Shown: in pieces, positions 17,093 to 26,430 of the stretch
Layout of the letters: each line of letters opens with the position of its first letter
Position numbering within the stretch: position 1 is the first letter of the stretch
Position numbers and translations under genes: made by a program
Assembly: GCA_016210845.1 (NCBI GenBank)
Contig: JACQTK010000145.1
Span: forward strand, 1 to 46,853
Length of the DNA stretch: 46,853 nucleotides
From: Acidobacteriota bacterium
GTDB taxonomy: Bacteria; Acidobacteriota; Vicinamibacteria; Vicinamibacterales; UBA2999
Direction of reading: 5' to 3'
Notes under the pieces: model-generated
Told to the model about the DNA's origin: nothing
The model's input: the letters and a program-made list of their open reading frames with translations, nothing else
The model's database searches: none

Positions 17093-18135
17093 TGGCGATC
17101 CGCGTGCTGGTCGTCGAGGATTCGGCCACCGTGCGGCGGCACCTGTGCGACGTGCTGCGCGCCGATTCTGGCATCGAGGTCGTGGGCGAGGCGGGCGACG
17201 GCAAGCTCGCCATTCATCTGTGCCAGGCCCTTCGGCCCGACGTGGTGACGCTCGACATGATGCTGCCGGTGATGACCGGCCTCAGTGCCACCGAGTTCAT
17301 CATGGCCCACTGCCCGACGCCGATCCTCATCGTCTCCGCGTCCGACAACCGGGGCGAGGTGTTCAAGACGTACGAGGCGCTCGCGGCCGGCGCGGTGGAC
17401 GTGCTCGAGAAGCCACGGGGTGACGAGCCGCCAGGCGAGTGGGAGGCGCGGTTCGTGGCGACGGTCGAGCTGCTCTCGCGCATCCGGCCGGTGACGCATC
17501 CGCGCGCGCGGCTCGGCGCGCTCGGGCGATCGCCGATTGCTGATTCTGCCCCGCTTCCCGCGCCGCGCGCACGGCGCGAGGTCATCGCTATCGGCGCGTC
17601 GACAGGAGGGCCTGGCGCCGTGCTCACGATCCTGCGATCGTTGCCGCCGCAGTTCCCCCTTCCCGTGCTGCTCGTACTCCACATCAACGAGCCGTTCGGC
17701 GCCGCGTTCGCGGAGTGGCTGGACGGGCAGACCGGGCTTGCTGTCTCGTACGGCGTCGACGGCGCGCGCGTCGACGGGCAGCCCGGACGCGTGGTGATGG
17801 CGCCGCCGGACCAGCATCTGCTCGTCCACGGCGGCCGCCTGCGCCTCACGCGCGATCCGGAGCGCCACTCGTGCCGGCCGTCCGTCGACGTGCTGTTCGA
17901 GTCGATCGCCCGCGAATGCGGCGGCGCCTCGGCCGCGTGCCTGCTGACCGGGATGGGACGCGATGGCGCGGCGGGCCTGCTCGAGGTCCGGCGGGCAGGC
18001 GGGCTGACGATCGCCCAGGACGAGGCCTCGTCTGTCGTGTACGGCATGCCGCGGGAGGCCGTGCGGCTCGGCGCCGCGCAGCACGTGCTCCCGCTCGAGG
18101 ACATCGGCCCGGCCCTCGCGGCACTGGCGGATTGA
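17092..18135 (+). CDS. CheB-type protein-glutamate methylesterase (WspF-like)
   Basis: The 347-residue protein has a receiver with D55 (VVTLDMMLPVMTG) and a CheB methylesterase domain. The catalytic triad is S170 (GASTGGPG), H197 (VLHINEPFG) and D291 (TGMGRDGA), at the spacing of E. coli CheB. It removes receptor methyl groups when phosphorylated by CheA. The ATG overlaps the cheA stop by one base. A 21-bp repeat array begins immediately after the stop codon. Confidence 0.95.
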   Translation: MAIRVLVVEDSATVRRHLCDVLRADSGIEVVGEAGDGKLAIHLCQALRPDVVTLDMMLPVMTGLSATEFIMAHCPTPILIVSASDNRGEVFKTYEALAAGAVDVLEKPRGDEPPGEWEARFVATVELLSRIRPVTHPRARLGALGRSPIADSAPLPAPRARREVIAIGASTGGPGAVLTILRSLPPQFPLPVLLVLHINEPFGAAFAEWLDGQTGLAVSYGVDGARVDGQPGRVVMAPPDQHLLVHGGRLRLTRDPERHSCRPSVDVLFESIARECGGASAACLLTGMGRDGAAGLLEVRRAGGLTIAQDEASSVVYGMPREAVRLGAAQHVLPLEDIGPALAALAD

Positions 18136-18138
18136 CAT

Positions 18139-18284
18139 GCACCGACGAGCATCGAGGTTGCACCGACGAGCATCGAGGTTGCACCGACGAGCATCGAGGT
18201 TGCACCGACGAGGATCGAGGTTGCACCGACACCGATCGAGGTTGCACCGACACCGATCGAGGTTGCACCGACGAGGATCGAGGG
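18139..18284. repeat. 21-bp tandem repeat array B (7 units)
   Basis: Units start at 18139, 18160, 18181, 18202, 18223, 18244 and 18265, with almost perfect 21-bp phase. The unit is GCACCGAC, then four bases in the classes GAGC, GAGG and ACCG, then ATCGAGGTT. The final unit ends GAGGG right before the ATG at 18286, so repeat sequence supplies the ribosome binding site of the next gene. Confidence 0.95.
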
Positions 18285-18285
18285 C

Positions 18286-20262
18286 ATGAGCTACAGCGTC
18301 CTCGTGGTCGACGACAGCCTGACGGTCCGCATGGACCTCGTGGACGCGTTTCGCGCCGCGGGCTTCAGGCCGCTCCCGTGCGCCACCGCCGCGGACGCGC
18401 GCGCGACGCTGGCCACCGGCGCCGTGGACGTCATCATCCTCGACGTGCTGCTGCCGGACGCCAACGGCGTCGATCTGCTCAGGGAAATCCGCGGCTTGCC
18501 CGGCGGAGCCGATCTGCCCGTATTGATGCTCTCCTCCGAGGCGGAGGTCTACGATCGCATCCGCGGGCTGCAGACGGGGGCCGACGAGTACGTCGGCAAG
18601 CCGTACGACGCCGCCTACGTCGTCTCGAAAGCGCAGGAGCTGGTCCGGTCGCGGCGCGATGCCGTCGAGGGCGTGGTCACGATTCTCATGATCGACGACA
18701 GCGCCACGTTCCGCGAGGCGCTGCGGGCGGCGCTCGAGGAGGCGGGGTACGCCGTGCTCACCGCCGCCACCGGCGAAGACGGCCTCCGGCTCGCCGGCGT
18801 GCAGCGTCCCGACGCGATCGTCGTCGACGGGGTGCTTCCGGGCATCGACGGCCCCACGGTCATCCGGCGCGTGCGTCTGGATGCGGTGCTGCGCGACGTG
18901 CCATGCCTGCTGCTCACGGCGTCGGAGGGCCAGGACACGGAGCTGCGCGCGCTCGACGCGGGCGCCGACGCCTTCGTACGGAAGGAAGAGGACCCGGCGG
19001 TCATCCTCGCGCGCCTGGGGGCGGCGCTGCGGCGCTCCACGGGGCGCACGCCCACCGCCGACCAGACGCGGAGCCTGCTCGGGCTGAAGAAGATTCTCGC
19101 CGTCGACGACAGCACGACCTACCTGCAGGCGCTCGCCGACGCGATGAAAGGCGAAGGATACGACGTCATCCTCGCGAGGTCCGGGGAGGAAGCGATCGAG
19201 CTGCTGGCCGTCCAGCCGGTGGACTGCATCCTGCTCGATCTGATGATGCCGGGCATGAGCGGGCAGGAGACGTGCGAGCGGATCAAGGCCGCGCCGATCG
19301 TGCGCGACATCCCGCTCATCATGCTCACCGCGCTCGAGGACCGGAACGCGATGATCGAGGGGCTGGTGGCGGGCGCCGATGACTACATCTCGAAGTCGAG
19401 CGAGCTCGAGGTGCTGAAGGCGAGAGTGCGGGCGCAGATCCGGCGCAAGCAGTTCGAGGACGAGAACCGCCGTATCCGGGAGGAGCTGCTGCGGAAGGAG
19501 CTCGAGGCCGTCGAGGCCAGGGCCGCGCGCCAGCTCGCCGAGACCAGGGCGAGGCTCGTCGACGAGCTCGAGCGCAAGAACCGCGAGCTCGAGGCGTTCA
19601 GCTACTCCGTGTCGCACGACCTGCGCGCGCCGCTGCGGGCCATCGACGGGTTCAGCCGCGTGGTGCTCGAGGACTTCGGCGCGCAGCTCGAGGGCAAAGG
19701 GCTCGACTACCTGCGGCGCGTGTGCGCGGCGGCGCAGCGGATGGGCGAGCTGATCGACGACCTGCTGGAGCTCTCGCGCGTGGGACGCGCGGAGATCCGC
19801 CGCACGCGCATCAGCCTGTCCGACATCGCGGCGGCCGTCACGGCCGACTTGCGGAAGCGCACGGACCACGATGCCGCCGTGGAGATCGAAATGGAGCTCA
19901 CGGCGGACGCCGACAGCCGCCTGATGCGCGTCGTCCTCGACAACCTGATCGGCAACAGCTGGAAGTTCACGGCCAGGGTCCCGGAGCCGCGCATTCGGAT
20001 CGGGAGCGAACGCCGCGAGAACGGCCAGGTCTTCTTCGTTCGCGACAACGGCGCCGGCTTCGACATGGCGTTCGCGGAGAAGCTCTTCCGGCCGTTCCAG
20101 CGCCTGCACAGCGAGAGCGAATTCCCGGGGACGGGCATCGGGCTGGCCACGGTGCACCGGATCGTCGATCGCCATGGAGGCCGCGTGTGGGCGGAGGGCG
20201 CGGTCGGGCAGGGCGCGACGTTCTACTTCACCGTGCCGAGGCAGTTGACAGTTGACAGTTGA
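18286..20262 (+). CDS. Triple-receiver hybrid histidine kinase
   Basis: The 658-residue cytoplasmic protein carries three receivers in a row, with acceptors in VIILDVLLPDANG, AIVVDGVLPGIDG and CILLDLMMPGMSG. A coiled coil rich in Glu and Arg leads to HisKA (YSVSHDLRAPLRAIDGFS) and an HATPase (VLDNLIGNSWKF, DNGAGFD, GTGIGL). Following cheB it is a natural output of the chemosensory operon, taking the place WspR has in Pseudomonas. The last residues (QLTVDS) are encoded by the TTGACAG heptamer repeat. Confidence 0.9.
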   Translation: MSYSVLVVDDSLTVRMDLVDAFRAAGFRPLPCATAADARATLATGAVDVIILDVLLPDANGVDLLREIRGLPGGADLPVLMLSSEAEVYDRIRGLQTGADEYVGKPYDAAYVVSKAQELVRSRRDAVEGVVTILMIDDSATFREALRAALEEAGYAVLTAATGEDGLRLAGVQRPDAIVVDGVLPGIDGPTVIRRVRLDAVLRDVPCLLLTASEGQDTELRALDAGADAFVRKEEDPAVILARLGAALRRSTGRTPTADQTRSLLGLKKILAVDDSTTYLQALADAMKGEGYDVILARSGEEAIELLAVQPVDCILLDLMMPGMSGQETCERIKAAPIVRDIPLIMLTALEDRNAMIEGLVAGADDYISKSSELEVLKARVRAQIRRKQFEDENRRIREELLRKELEAVEARAARQLAETRARLVDELERKNRELEAFSYSVSHDLRAPLRAIDGFSRVVLEDFGAQLEGKGLDYLRRVCAAAQRMGELIDDLLELSRVGRAEIRRTRISLSDIAAAVTADLRKRTDHDAAVEIEMELTADADSRLMRVVLDNLIGNSWKFTARVPEPRIRIGSERRENGQVFFVRDNGAGFDMAFAEKLFRPFQRLHSESEFPGTGIGLATVHRIVDRHGGRVWAEGAVGQGATFYFTVPRQLTVDS

Positions 20263-20326
20263 CAGAGGGCGCTGAAGCAGCCCGTCGCGCTGTCAACCGT
20301 CAACTGTCAACCTGTCAACCGTCAAC
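20242..20326. repeat. Inverted heptamer repeat (TTGACAG / CTGTCAA)
   Basis: Three TTGACAG units (20245-20265) are followed after 24 bases by inverted copies, CTGTCAA and CCGTCAA alternating to 20326. The left arm contains the stop codon of the triple-REC kinase and the right arm lies just before the ribosome site of the next gene. The RNA could form a long hairpin. Confidence 0.9.
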
Positions 20327-20342
20327 TCGAGGGGAGGCAATC

Positions 20343-20798
20343 ATGAGCCGCAGTCGGATCATCCTGCTCGTCGAGGACAACCCCGACGACGTCGAGCTCA
20401 CGCTCAGGGCGTTCGAGCGGAGCAAGCTCGCCAACGACATCATCGTCGCCAGGGACGGCGCGGAGGCGCTGGACTACCTGCTCGCCACGGGCGCCCACGC
20501 GGGCCGCGATCCCGCGGCGCTGCCTGAAGTGGTCCTCCTCGACTTGAAGCTGCCCAAGGTGGACGGCCTCGAGGTGCTGCAGCGGATCCGTGCCGACGAG
20601 CGGACCCGCCGCCTGCCCGTCGTCATCCTCACCTCCAGCAAGGAGGAGCGGGACGTGCTGCGGAGCTACGACCTCGGCGCCAACAGCTTCGTGCGCAAGC
20701 CGGTCGACTTCGTGCAGTTCCTCGACGCGGCGCGCCACCTCGGCCTGTACTGGCTGGTGCTCAACGAGCCGTCGCCGGCCGCCGCCGGCCGCGAGTAG
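20343..20798 (+). CDS. Single-domain response regulator, Rcp1-like
   Basis: The 151-residue protein is a stand-alone receiver of the Rcp1/phytochrome-partner type: LLVEDNPDDVELTLRAF, VVLLDLKLPKVDG, VVILTSSKEERD and the terminal VRKPVDFVQF. Such regulators usually serve the kind of HisKA seen in the gene before it (YSVSHDLRAPLRAI). GGGGAGG precedes the ATG. It is three bases from the next kinase gene and very likely in one transcript with it. Confidence 0.93.
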   Translation: MSRSRIILLVEDNPDDVELTLRAFERSKLANDIIVARDGAEALDYLLATGAHAGRDPAALPEVVLLDLKLPKVDGLEVLQRIRADERTRRLPVVILTSSKEERDVLRSYDLGANSFVRKPVDFVQFLDAARHLGLYWLVLNEPSPAAAGRE

Positions 20799-20801
20799 GA
20801 C

Positions 20802-22394
20802 GTGAGCCTGCCCCTGCGGCTGCTCGTCGTCGAGGATCGCGCGGAGGACGCGCTCCTGCTGCTGCGGCAGCTCGAGCGCGGCGGGTACGCGGTGACCCAC
20901 CGACGCGTCGAGACCGCCGGAGAACTGCAGGCTGCGCTCGGCGCCGAGGAGTGGCAGCTCGTCGTCAGCGACTACTCGCTGCCGTCGATGACGGCTCTGG
21001 ACACACTGCGGATCATCAAGGCCTCTGGCCTGGACCTGCCCTGCATCGTCGTGTCCGGCACGATCGAAGAGGAGGCCGCGGTGGACGTGCTCAGGGCCGG
21101 CGCGCGCGACTTCATCGTCAAGGCGCGCATGGCCAGGCTTCTCCCTGCCGTGGCGCGCGAGCTGCGCGACGCGGCCGAGCGGCGGGAGGCCGAGGAGGCG
21201 CTGCGCCGCACCGAAGCGCAGTTCCGCCAGGCGCAGAAGATGGAGCTGATTGGAAGTCTGGCCGGCGGCATCGCGCACGACTTCAACAACCTGCTCGCGG
21301 TCGTGTCCGGCTACTGCGACATGCTCGCCGAGCGGGTGGTGGACGACCCGATCGCCTCCGAGCAGCTCGAGGAGATCAACCGGGCCGCCGCGAGCGCCAT
21401 CGCCCTGACGCGGCAGCTGCTCGCCTTCAGCCGGCGGCAGATCCTGGAGGCGCGGCTCGTGAGCCTGAACGACATCGTCACCGGGTTTCAGAAGATCCTC
21501 GGGCGGATCGTCGAGGAGAGCGTGTCCATCGAGTTCCGCCTGGCCTCCGATCTCGCTCCCGTCCGCGTCGATCCCGGTCAGATCGAGCAGGTGCTGCTCA
21601 ACCTGGTGGTGAACGCGCGGGATGCCATGCCCAGGGGCGGCACGCTCACTATCACGACGCGAGGCGCCTCCCTTGCCGGGCCCGACGCGCGAGGGCGCCC
21701 AGGTCTCAAGCCCGGCGACTATGTCGTGCTGTCGGTGAGCGACACGGGTGTGGGCATGTCACCCGAGGTGAAGGCGCGCCTGTTCGAGCCGTTCTTCACC
21801 ACGAAGGAGCCGGGCCGCGGCACGGGCCTCGGCCTGGCCACGGTGTACGGGATCGTGAAGCAGAGCGACGGCTACGTCTACGCCGACAGCGAGCCGGGCG
21901 CAGGCACCACGTTCACGATCTATTTCCCGGTAGCGAGCCACACGGGGGCCGTGGAGGGGGCGGATCGGCGGCCGGAGGCACCGGGCGCCCTCACGGGCAC
22001 CGAAACCGTGCTCGTCGTCGAGGACAACGGGCCGCTGCGGTCGCTGGAAGAGCGGATCCTGCGCCGCTACGGCTATTCCGTGCTCGCGGCGGCCAACGGC
22101 GCCGAGGCGCAGCGGATCTGCACCTCCTACGATGGTGCGATCCACCTGGTCTTGATGGACATCGTCATGCCTGGCGCCGACGGCCGGCTCATCGGCGAGT
22201 GGATCCGGCAGCATCGCCCTGACGCCAAGGTCGTGTACATGTCGGGCTACATGAGCCAGGCTGCGACCGAGGGCGGGATCGATTGGCCTGGAGTCGCGTT
22301 CCTGCGGAAGCCCTTCACGACGACGGGCCTGCTGCGCAAGGTACGCGAGGCCCTGGGCGACCGCACCGGCGCCGCGGGGAGGACGTCGTCCTGA
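20802..22394 (+). CDS. REC - histidine kinase - REC hybrid, NtrB-like core
   Basis: The 530-residue protein has a receiver (LVVSDYSLPSMTA) and a short coiled coil. The HisKA variant is GGIAHDFNNLLAVVSGY, with HATPase motifs LLNLVVNARDAMP, DTGVGM and GTGLGLATVYGI. A C-terminal receiver follows (LVLMDIVMPGADG). This HDFNNLL class is the same as that of the membrane kinase at 26423-29287, and the two are clearly paralogous from HisKA onward. The start is GTG. Its stop overlaps the ATG of the sigma54 activator, which suggests a cognate pair. Confidence 0.92.
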   Translation: MSLPLRLLVVEDRAEDALLLLRQLERGGYAVTHRRVETAGELQAALGAEEWQLVVSDYSLPSMTALDTLRIIKASGLDLPCIVVSGTIEEEAAVDVLRAGARDFIVKARMARLLPAVARELRDAAERREAEEALRRTEAQFRQAQKMELIGSLAGGIAHDFNNLLAVVSGYCDMLAERVVDDPIASEQLEEINRAAASAIALTRQLLAFSRRQILEARLVSLNDIVTGFQKILGRIVEESVSIEFRLASDLAPVRVDPGQIEQVLLNLVVNARDAMPRGGTLTITTRGASLAGPDARGRPGLKPGDYVVLSVSDTGVGMSPEVKARLFEPFFTTKEPGRGTGLGLATVYGIVKQSDGYVYADSEPGAGTTFTIYFPVASHTGAVEGADRRPEAPGALTGTETVLVVEDNGPLRSLEERILRRYGYSVLAAANGAEAQRICTSYDGAIHLVLMDIVMPGADGRLIGEWIRQHRPDAKVVYMSGYMSQAATEGGIDWPGVAFLRKPFTTTGLLRKVREALGDRTGAAGRTSS

Positions 22395-23794
22395 TGCCGG
22401 TCGACTCCCCGCCGCCCACGTTGCTCATCGTCGACGACGATGAGGCGATTCTCACGCTCGTGGGACGCTTTGCCGAGCGCGCGGGCTTCTGCGTACGGAC
22501 GTGCGCGGGCGGGTGGGAAGCCATCGAGCGCCTGGCCCGCGAGCGCGCGGACGTGGCCGTCGTCGATCTGCGCATGCCCGACGTAGGGGGGCTCGACGTC
22601 CTGCGGGCCATTCGCGAGGCCGATCCGGATTGCCAGGTGATCCTCATGAGCGGCGCGGGCACCATCGAGAGCGCCGTGGAGGCGGTCAAGCTGGGAGCCG
22701 TCGACTTCCTGACCAAGCCGTTCGATTTCGCCCGCCTGAAGGCGCTGCTGGGGCACGTCAAGGAGGATGCCTCGCGGCGGCGGCGCGTCCTTGAGGCGGA
22801 GCGCAAGGTGGCGAGGGACCTGGAATTCTGCGGGATGATCGGCCGCGGTCCCGCCATGCAGGAGCTGTTCGGCCTCATCCGCCGCCTCGCGCCCCACGTG
22901 CGCACGGCGCTCATCAGCGGTGAAACAGGCGTCGGCAAGGAGCTCGTGGCCCGTGCCTTGTACCAGCTCGGGCCGCGGCGGGGCAGACGGTTCGTCACGA
23001 TCAACTGCGCGTCGATTGCCGAGTCGCTCTTCGAGAGCGAGCTGTTCGGCCACGTCCGGGGCGCGTTCACGGGGGCGGTCGACAGCAAGCCCGGGCTGTT
23101 CGAGACGGCCGATGGAGGAACGATTGTCCTGGACGAAGTGGGGGAGATTCCGCTAGCCATGCAGGCCAAGCTCCTGCGCGTGCTGGAGTCGGGCGAGGTG
23201 CAGCGCGTCGGGGCCGTCGAGCCCCGCCGCGTCGACGTCCACGTGCTCGCGGCCACCAACCGCGATCTGCGTGCAGAGGCGCGCGCCGGCCGGTTTCGCC
23301 TCGACCTGTTCTACCGGCTCGGCGTCGTCGAGCTGTGGGTTCCCCCTCTGCGCGAGCGGCGCGAGGACATTCCGTATCTCACGGCGGCGTTCGTGCGGGA
23401 CGCGGGCGAGCGCCTCGGCAAGCGGCTGGCGGGTCCCACGCCCGCGGCCGAGCGCCAGCTGGTGGCGGCGCCGTGGGAGGGCAACGTGCGCGAGCTGCGC
23501 AACGTGATCGAGCGCGCCTGCCTGCTCGCCGACGGCGACTTCATCACCGAGCGCGAGATCCAGAGCGGCGCCGCGCCGAGCACCGGGACCGGCACGCGCG
23601 GGTTCGATGCGCGCGGGCCCGCCCCGGAGGACGGGCCAGCGGGTGACGATCATTCCTTGTCCAGCCTCGAGCGCGAGCACATCCTGACCGTGCTGGCGCA
23701 GTCGGGTGGCAACAAGATGACGGCCGCGCGCCGGCTCGGTCTGAGCCGACGGGCGCTGTACCGCCGGCTCGAGCGATACGGGATCAGGCCCTGA
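22394..23794 (+). CDS. NtrC-family sigma54-dependent response regulator
   Basis: The 466-residue protein has a receiver with D58 (VAVVDLRMPDVGG). The AAA+ domain follows with Walker A GETGVGKE, the sigma54-contacting GAFTGA loop (223-228), Walker B GGTIVLDEVGEI and an arginine-finger region. A FIS-type helix-turn-helix ends the protein (MTAARRLGLSRRALYRRLERYG). The complete GAFTGA loop means it should activate sigma54 promoters. It overlaps the preceding hybrid kinase by one base. It ends 11 bases from the convergent TonB receptor gene. Confidence 0.95.
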   Translation: MPVDSPPPTLLIVDDDEAILTLVGRFAERAGFCVRTCAGGWEAIERLARERADVAVVDLRMPDVGGLDVLRAIREADPDCQVILMSGAGTIESAVEAVKLGAVDFLTKPFDFARLKALLGHVKEDASRRRRVLEAERKVARDLEFCGMIGRGPAMQELFGLIRRLAPHVRTALISGETGVGKELVARALYQLGPRRGRRFVTINCASIAESLFESELFGHVRGAFTGAVDSKPGLFETADGGTIVLDEVGEIPLAMQAKLLRVLESGEVQRVGAVEPRRVDVHVLAATNRDLRAEARAGRFRLDLFYRLGVVELWVPPLRERREDIPYLTAAFVRDAGERLGKRLAGPTPAAERQLVAAPWEGNVRELRNVIERACLLADGDFITEREIQSGAAPSTGTGTRGFDARGPAPEDGPAGDDHSLSSLEREHILTVLAQSGGNKMTAARRLGLSRRALYRRLERYGIRP

Positions 23795-23805
23795 ACGCTC
23801 CCGGA

Positions 23806-26430
23806 TCAGAAACTCCGGCTGAACGTCAGGCTCAGCGTGCGCAGCTCGCTCGGCTTGACGAACACGTCCCAGAACAGGTACTGGGACTGGTAGTACTCCT
23901 TCTTGAATAGATTGTTGACAGCGAGGTTCACGCCCCAGGTGGCCTTCCGGTAGAACACCGATCCCCGCCACACCGCATAAGCCGGCAGTCTGACGCTGCT
24001 GACGTAGCCGGTATTCACGCCGGCGACGTGTGTGGCTCCCAGCGTGACGCCCGTGTCACGCCGAAGCAGGTAGGTGCCGAACAGGCTCATGACCTGCGGT
24101 GGCTGGCCGGCCACGCGAACCGGGGCCTTGACGTCGAACACGCTGGCCGGTCCGACGAACCGACCGCCGTAGCCGTCCTGCGGCTCGAACCCGAGGAGGG
24201 CAGGAGGAATCGCGAGCAGGAACGGGATGTTCAGCTGCTCCGGTCGCTGCCAGGTGTACGCGCCGGTGATGCTGAGGGTCGGGTGGAGGGCCGCACGCGC
24301 CTCGACCTCGAGACCCACGGTGCGGAAGTAGTCGATCCCTGCGGTCTCCTTGTTCGCGGCGGTCCGCTGCTGCCGGAACGCGGCGGCCGTCGCGAGCACG
24401 CGGTTCTCGAGCCCGCGGACTTTCACGCCACCCTCCAGCAGCAGGGAATCCTGCAGGTAGGTGCCGTTGGCGACCATCCCGCGGTCGAGCTCGCTGCCCT
24501 GCCCGAGCTCCAGGTACGTGGACGTCGCGTAGGTCACGTACGGCTGGAAGCCTCCGGGCAGCGCGTAGCCAAGGCTGACGTGATAGGTCGCGGCCACGTC
24601 GTGGCTCCGGGCCCGCGCCATCGCCTCGCCGTTGAAGCGGCCGGTGAAATCGGGCGTGTAGCGGTCGAACCGCACTCCCAGGAGGGCCTCGAGCCTGTCG
24701 CGATAGGCGAGGCTGGACAGCAGGAACAGGCCCGCGTCGCCGTACGATCCCTGCTGGTAGTAGTTGAACGGGATGGTGCCGTTGCTGTTGAAGGGCCCTT
24801 GAAAGCGATCGTTCGGCGTCGCCCCGACCGAGAGGTCGCGGCGATCGATCACCTGATACCCGCGGCCGCGGGATTCGCCGGCCCGAACGTCGGAATACCG
24901 GTACGCCACTCCGCTCGTGCTCTTCACGACGAGCGCGGGGCCCGCCGCAAACGTGAAGTCCAGGCTCGTCTTGTTTTCGACGACCCATGGCCGGTAATCG
25001 GCGCCGAAGCCGTACGTGCTGAACTTCTGGTGATTCATCCGATCGAAGAACGTCTGGTTCGTGACCGTGACTCCAGGCCTGACGTCGTGGGCCACGTCGA
25101 GGTAGGCGGTCAGCGTGAACGAGTCGGAGAAATCCGGACTGTCGGCGAAGATCTGATGGTGTCCGAGCGTCACGAGGTGGACCGTCGAGGGGTCGAGGCG
25201 GTACAGCGCCGCGTGCATCGCAAAGGCGGGATCGGATGCGAAGACGCGCTGCATGTCTCGCGTGAACGCGGGCTGCTGCAGCCGGCCGTCCGCGAGATCG
25301 GCCACGGCCAGGTCGTACCCGTTGCTCGACAGGGTCACTGCGGGTGTGCCCGCAAGGTACTGCTTGCGGTCGACGAGCTCCTGCGTGACGCGATTCCACC
25401 CGATGTTCTGCGGGCGCGCCGCGGCATAGGCCTGCCCGCCGAACGCCAGCCGCCACGCGGGAGACAGCTCGACGTCGACGGCGACCTGGCCCAGCCGGCT
25501 GCGGCTGTAGATGCCGTCATAGAAGCTGTGTGAGTCTTCCACCTGGACGAAGCCGTAGAAGCCGGCTCGACGGCCCAGCGCGAACGGCACACCAGCTTCG
25601 ACGGTGGCGAGTTTCTGGTCGTAGCTGCCGTACGTGACGCTCGCACTGCCCATTGGCCGCTCCATCCAGACCGCGCTCGCGCTGAGTGCCGTCTTCGGCA
25701 CGAAGTTGAGGAAGCCGCCGATCTTGCCGCCGCCGTAGATCGGCGACGGTGGTCCTTTGACGATCTCCACGTGATCGCTGGCGGCAACGGGAGTGGCGTA
25801 GTTGCCGCGGTTCTCGACGCGACGGAAGCCGCGGAAGAAGTTGTCGCCCGGCTCGCCGCGGACGAAGAGGCTCCCGGGGACGCCGAAATAGCTGCCCGTG
25901 AAGCTGCCAGGCGCGATGGTCACCAGGTCGTTCACCGTCCGGACGTTGTAGCGCGTGATGTGCCCGGATTCGACCACCGAGATCGAGCGCGGAATCCGCT
26001 CGAGCGGCGCCGTCACCCCGAACAACGTCTGGCTCGAGCGGGAAGGGAGCATGTCGAACGGGTCGAGGTTCGCGCTGACCATGACCGCTTCGGTGACGGC
26101 GGCCAGCTCGAGCGTGATGTCGACCACGACTGGCGCCGCACCTACGAGAACCGCTGACGCCTCGAAGTCACGAAAGCCCGCCAGCGCGGCGCGTACCGCG
26201 TACATCCCTGGCGCCACGGGAGCCGTCTCGAAGCGTCCGGTCGCATCGGTGACGGCCACCAGCGGCGCCGCCGGCATATTCCCCGTGATGGTGACGACGA
26301 CGCCAGGAAGCGCGCCGCCGCTCCGGTCGCGCACCGAGCCGCGGACGCTCCCGCTGGGACCCTGTGCGTGGATGGTCACGGAAGACAGCAGAGCCACGGA
26401 GAAGACGATCGACAGACACACCCTATGCAT
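23806..26430 (-). CDS. TonB-dependent siderophore-type outer membrane receptor
   Basis: The 874-residue protein has a signal peptide (to about residue 22) and a carboxypeptidase-regulatory-like/Cna-B domain (VRGSVRDRSGGALPGVVVTI, about 28-105). A plug follows (RIPRSISVVESGHITRYNVRTV split by others, VRGEPGDNFFRGF), then a 22-strand-type barrel ending in a terminal Phe (LTFSRSF). The plug motifs are those of FhuE/FpvA-like siderophore receptors; the true ligand is unknown. The ATG at 26430 overlaps the stop of the membrane kinase (ATGCATAG) and has GGAGGT upstream, so the two are translationally coupled. Confidence 0.9.
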   Translation of the reverse strand: MHRVCLSIVFSVALLSSVTIHAQGPSGSVRGSVRDRSGGALPGVVVTITGNMPAAPLVAVTDATGRFETAPVAPGMYAVRAALAGFRDFEASAVLVGAAPVVVDITLELAAVTEAVMVSANLDPFDMLPSRSSQTLFGVTAPLERIPRSISVVESGHITRYNVRTVNDLVTIAPGSFTGSYFGVPGSLFVRGEPGDNFFRGFRRVENRGNYATPVAASDHVEIVKGPPSPIYGGGKIGGFLNFVPKTALSASAVWMERPMGSASVTYGSYDQKLATVEAGVPFALGRRAGFYGFVQVEDSHSFYDGIYSRSRLGQVAVDVELSPAWRLAFGGQAYAAARPQNIGWNRVTQELVDRKQYLAGTPAVTLSSNGYDLAVADLADGRLQQPAFTRDMQRVFASDPAFAMHAALYRLDPSTVHLVTLGHHQIFADSPDFSDSFTLTAYLDVAHDVRPGVTVTNQTFFDRMNHQKFSTYGFGADYRPWVVENKTSLDFTFAAGPALVVKSTSGVAYRYSDVRAGESRGRGYQVIDRRDLSVGATPNDRFQGPFNSNGTIPFNYYQQGSYGDAGLFLLSSLAYRDRLEALLGVRFDRYTPDFTGRFNGEAMARARSHDVAATYHVSLGYALPGGFQPYVTYATSTYLELGQGSELDRGMVANGTYLQDSLLLEGGVKVRGLENRVLATAAAFRQQRTAANKETAGIDYFRTVGLEVEARAALHPTLSITGAYTWQRPEQLNIPFLLAIPPALLGFEPQDGYGGRFVGPASVFDVKAPVRVAGQPPQVMSLFGTYLLRRDTGVTLGATHVAGVNTGYVSSVRLPAYAVWRGSVFYRKATWGVNLAVNNLFKKEYYQSQYLFWDVFVKPSELRTLSLTFSRSF

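Noticed and set aside
17050-20175. A 1041-codon minus-strand open frame across cheB and the triple-receiver kinase
   Set aside because: It is antisense to two clearly recognisable genes and has low-complexity Arg/His/Asp-rich composition, as expected from high GC content.
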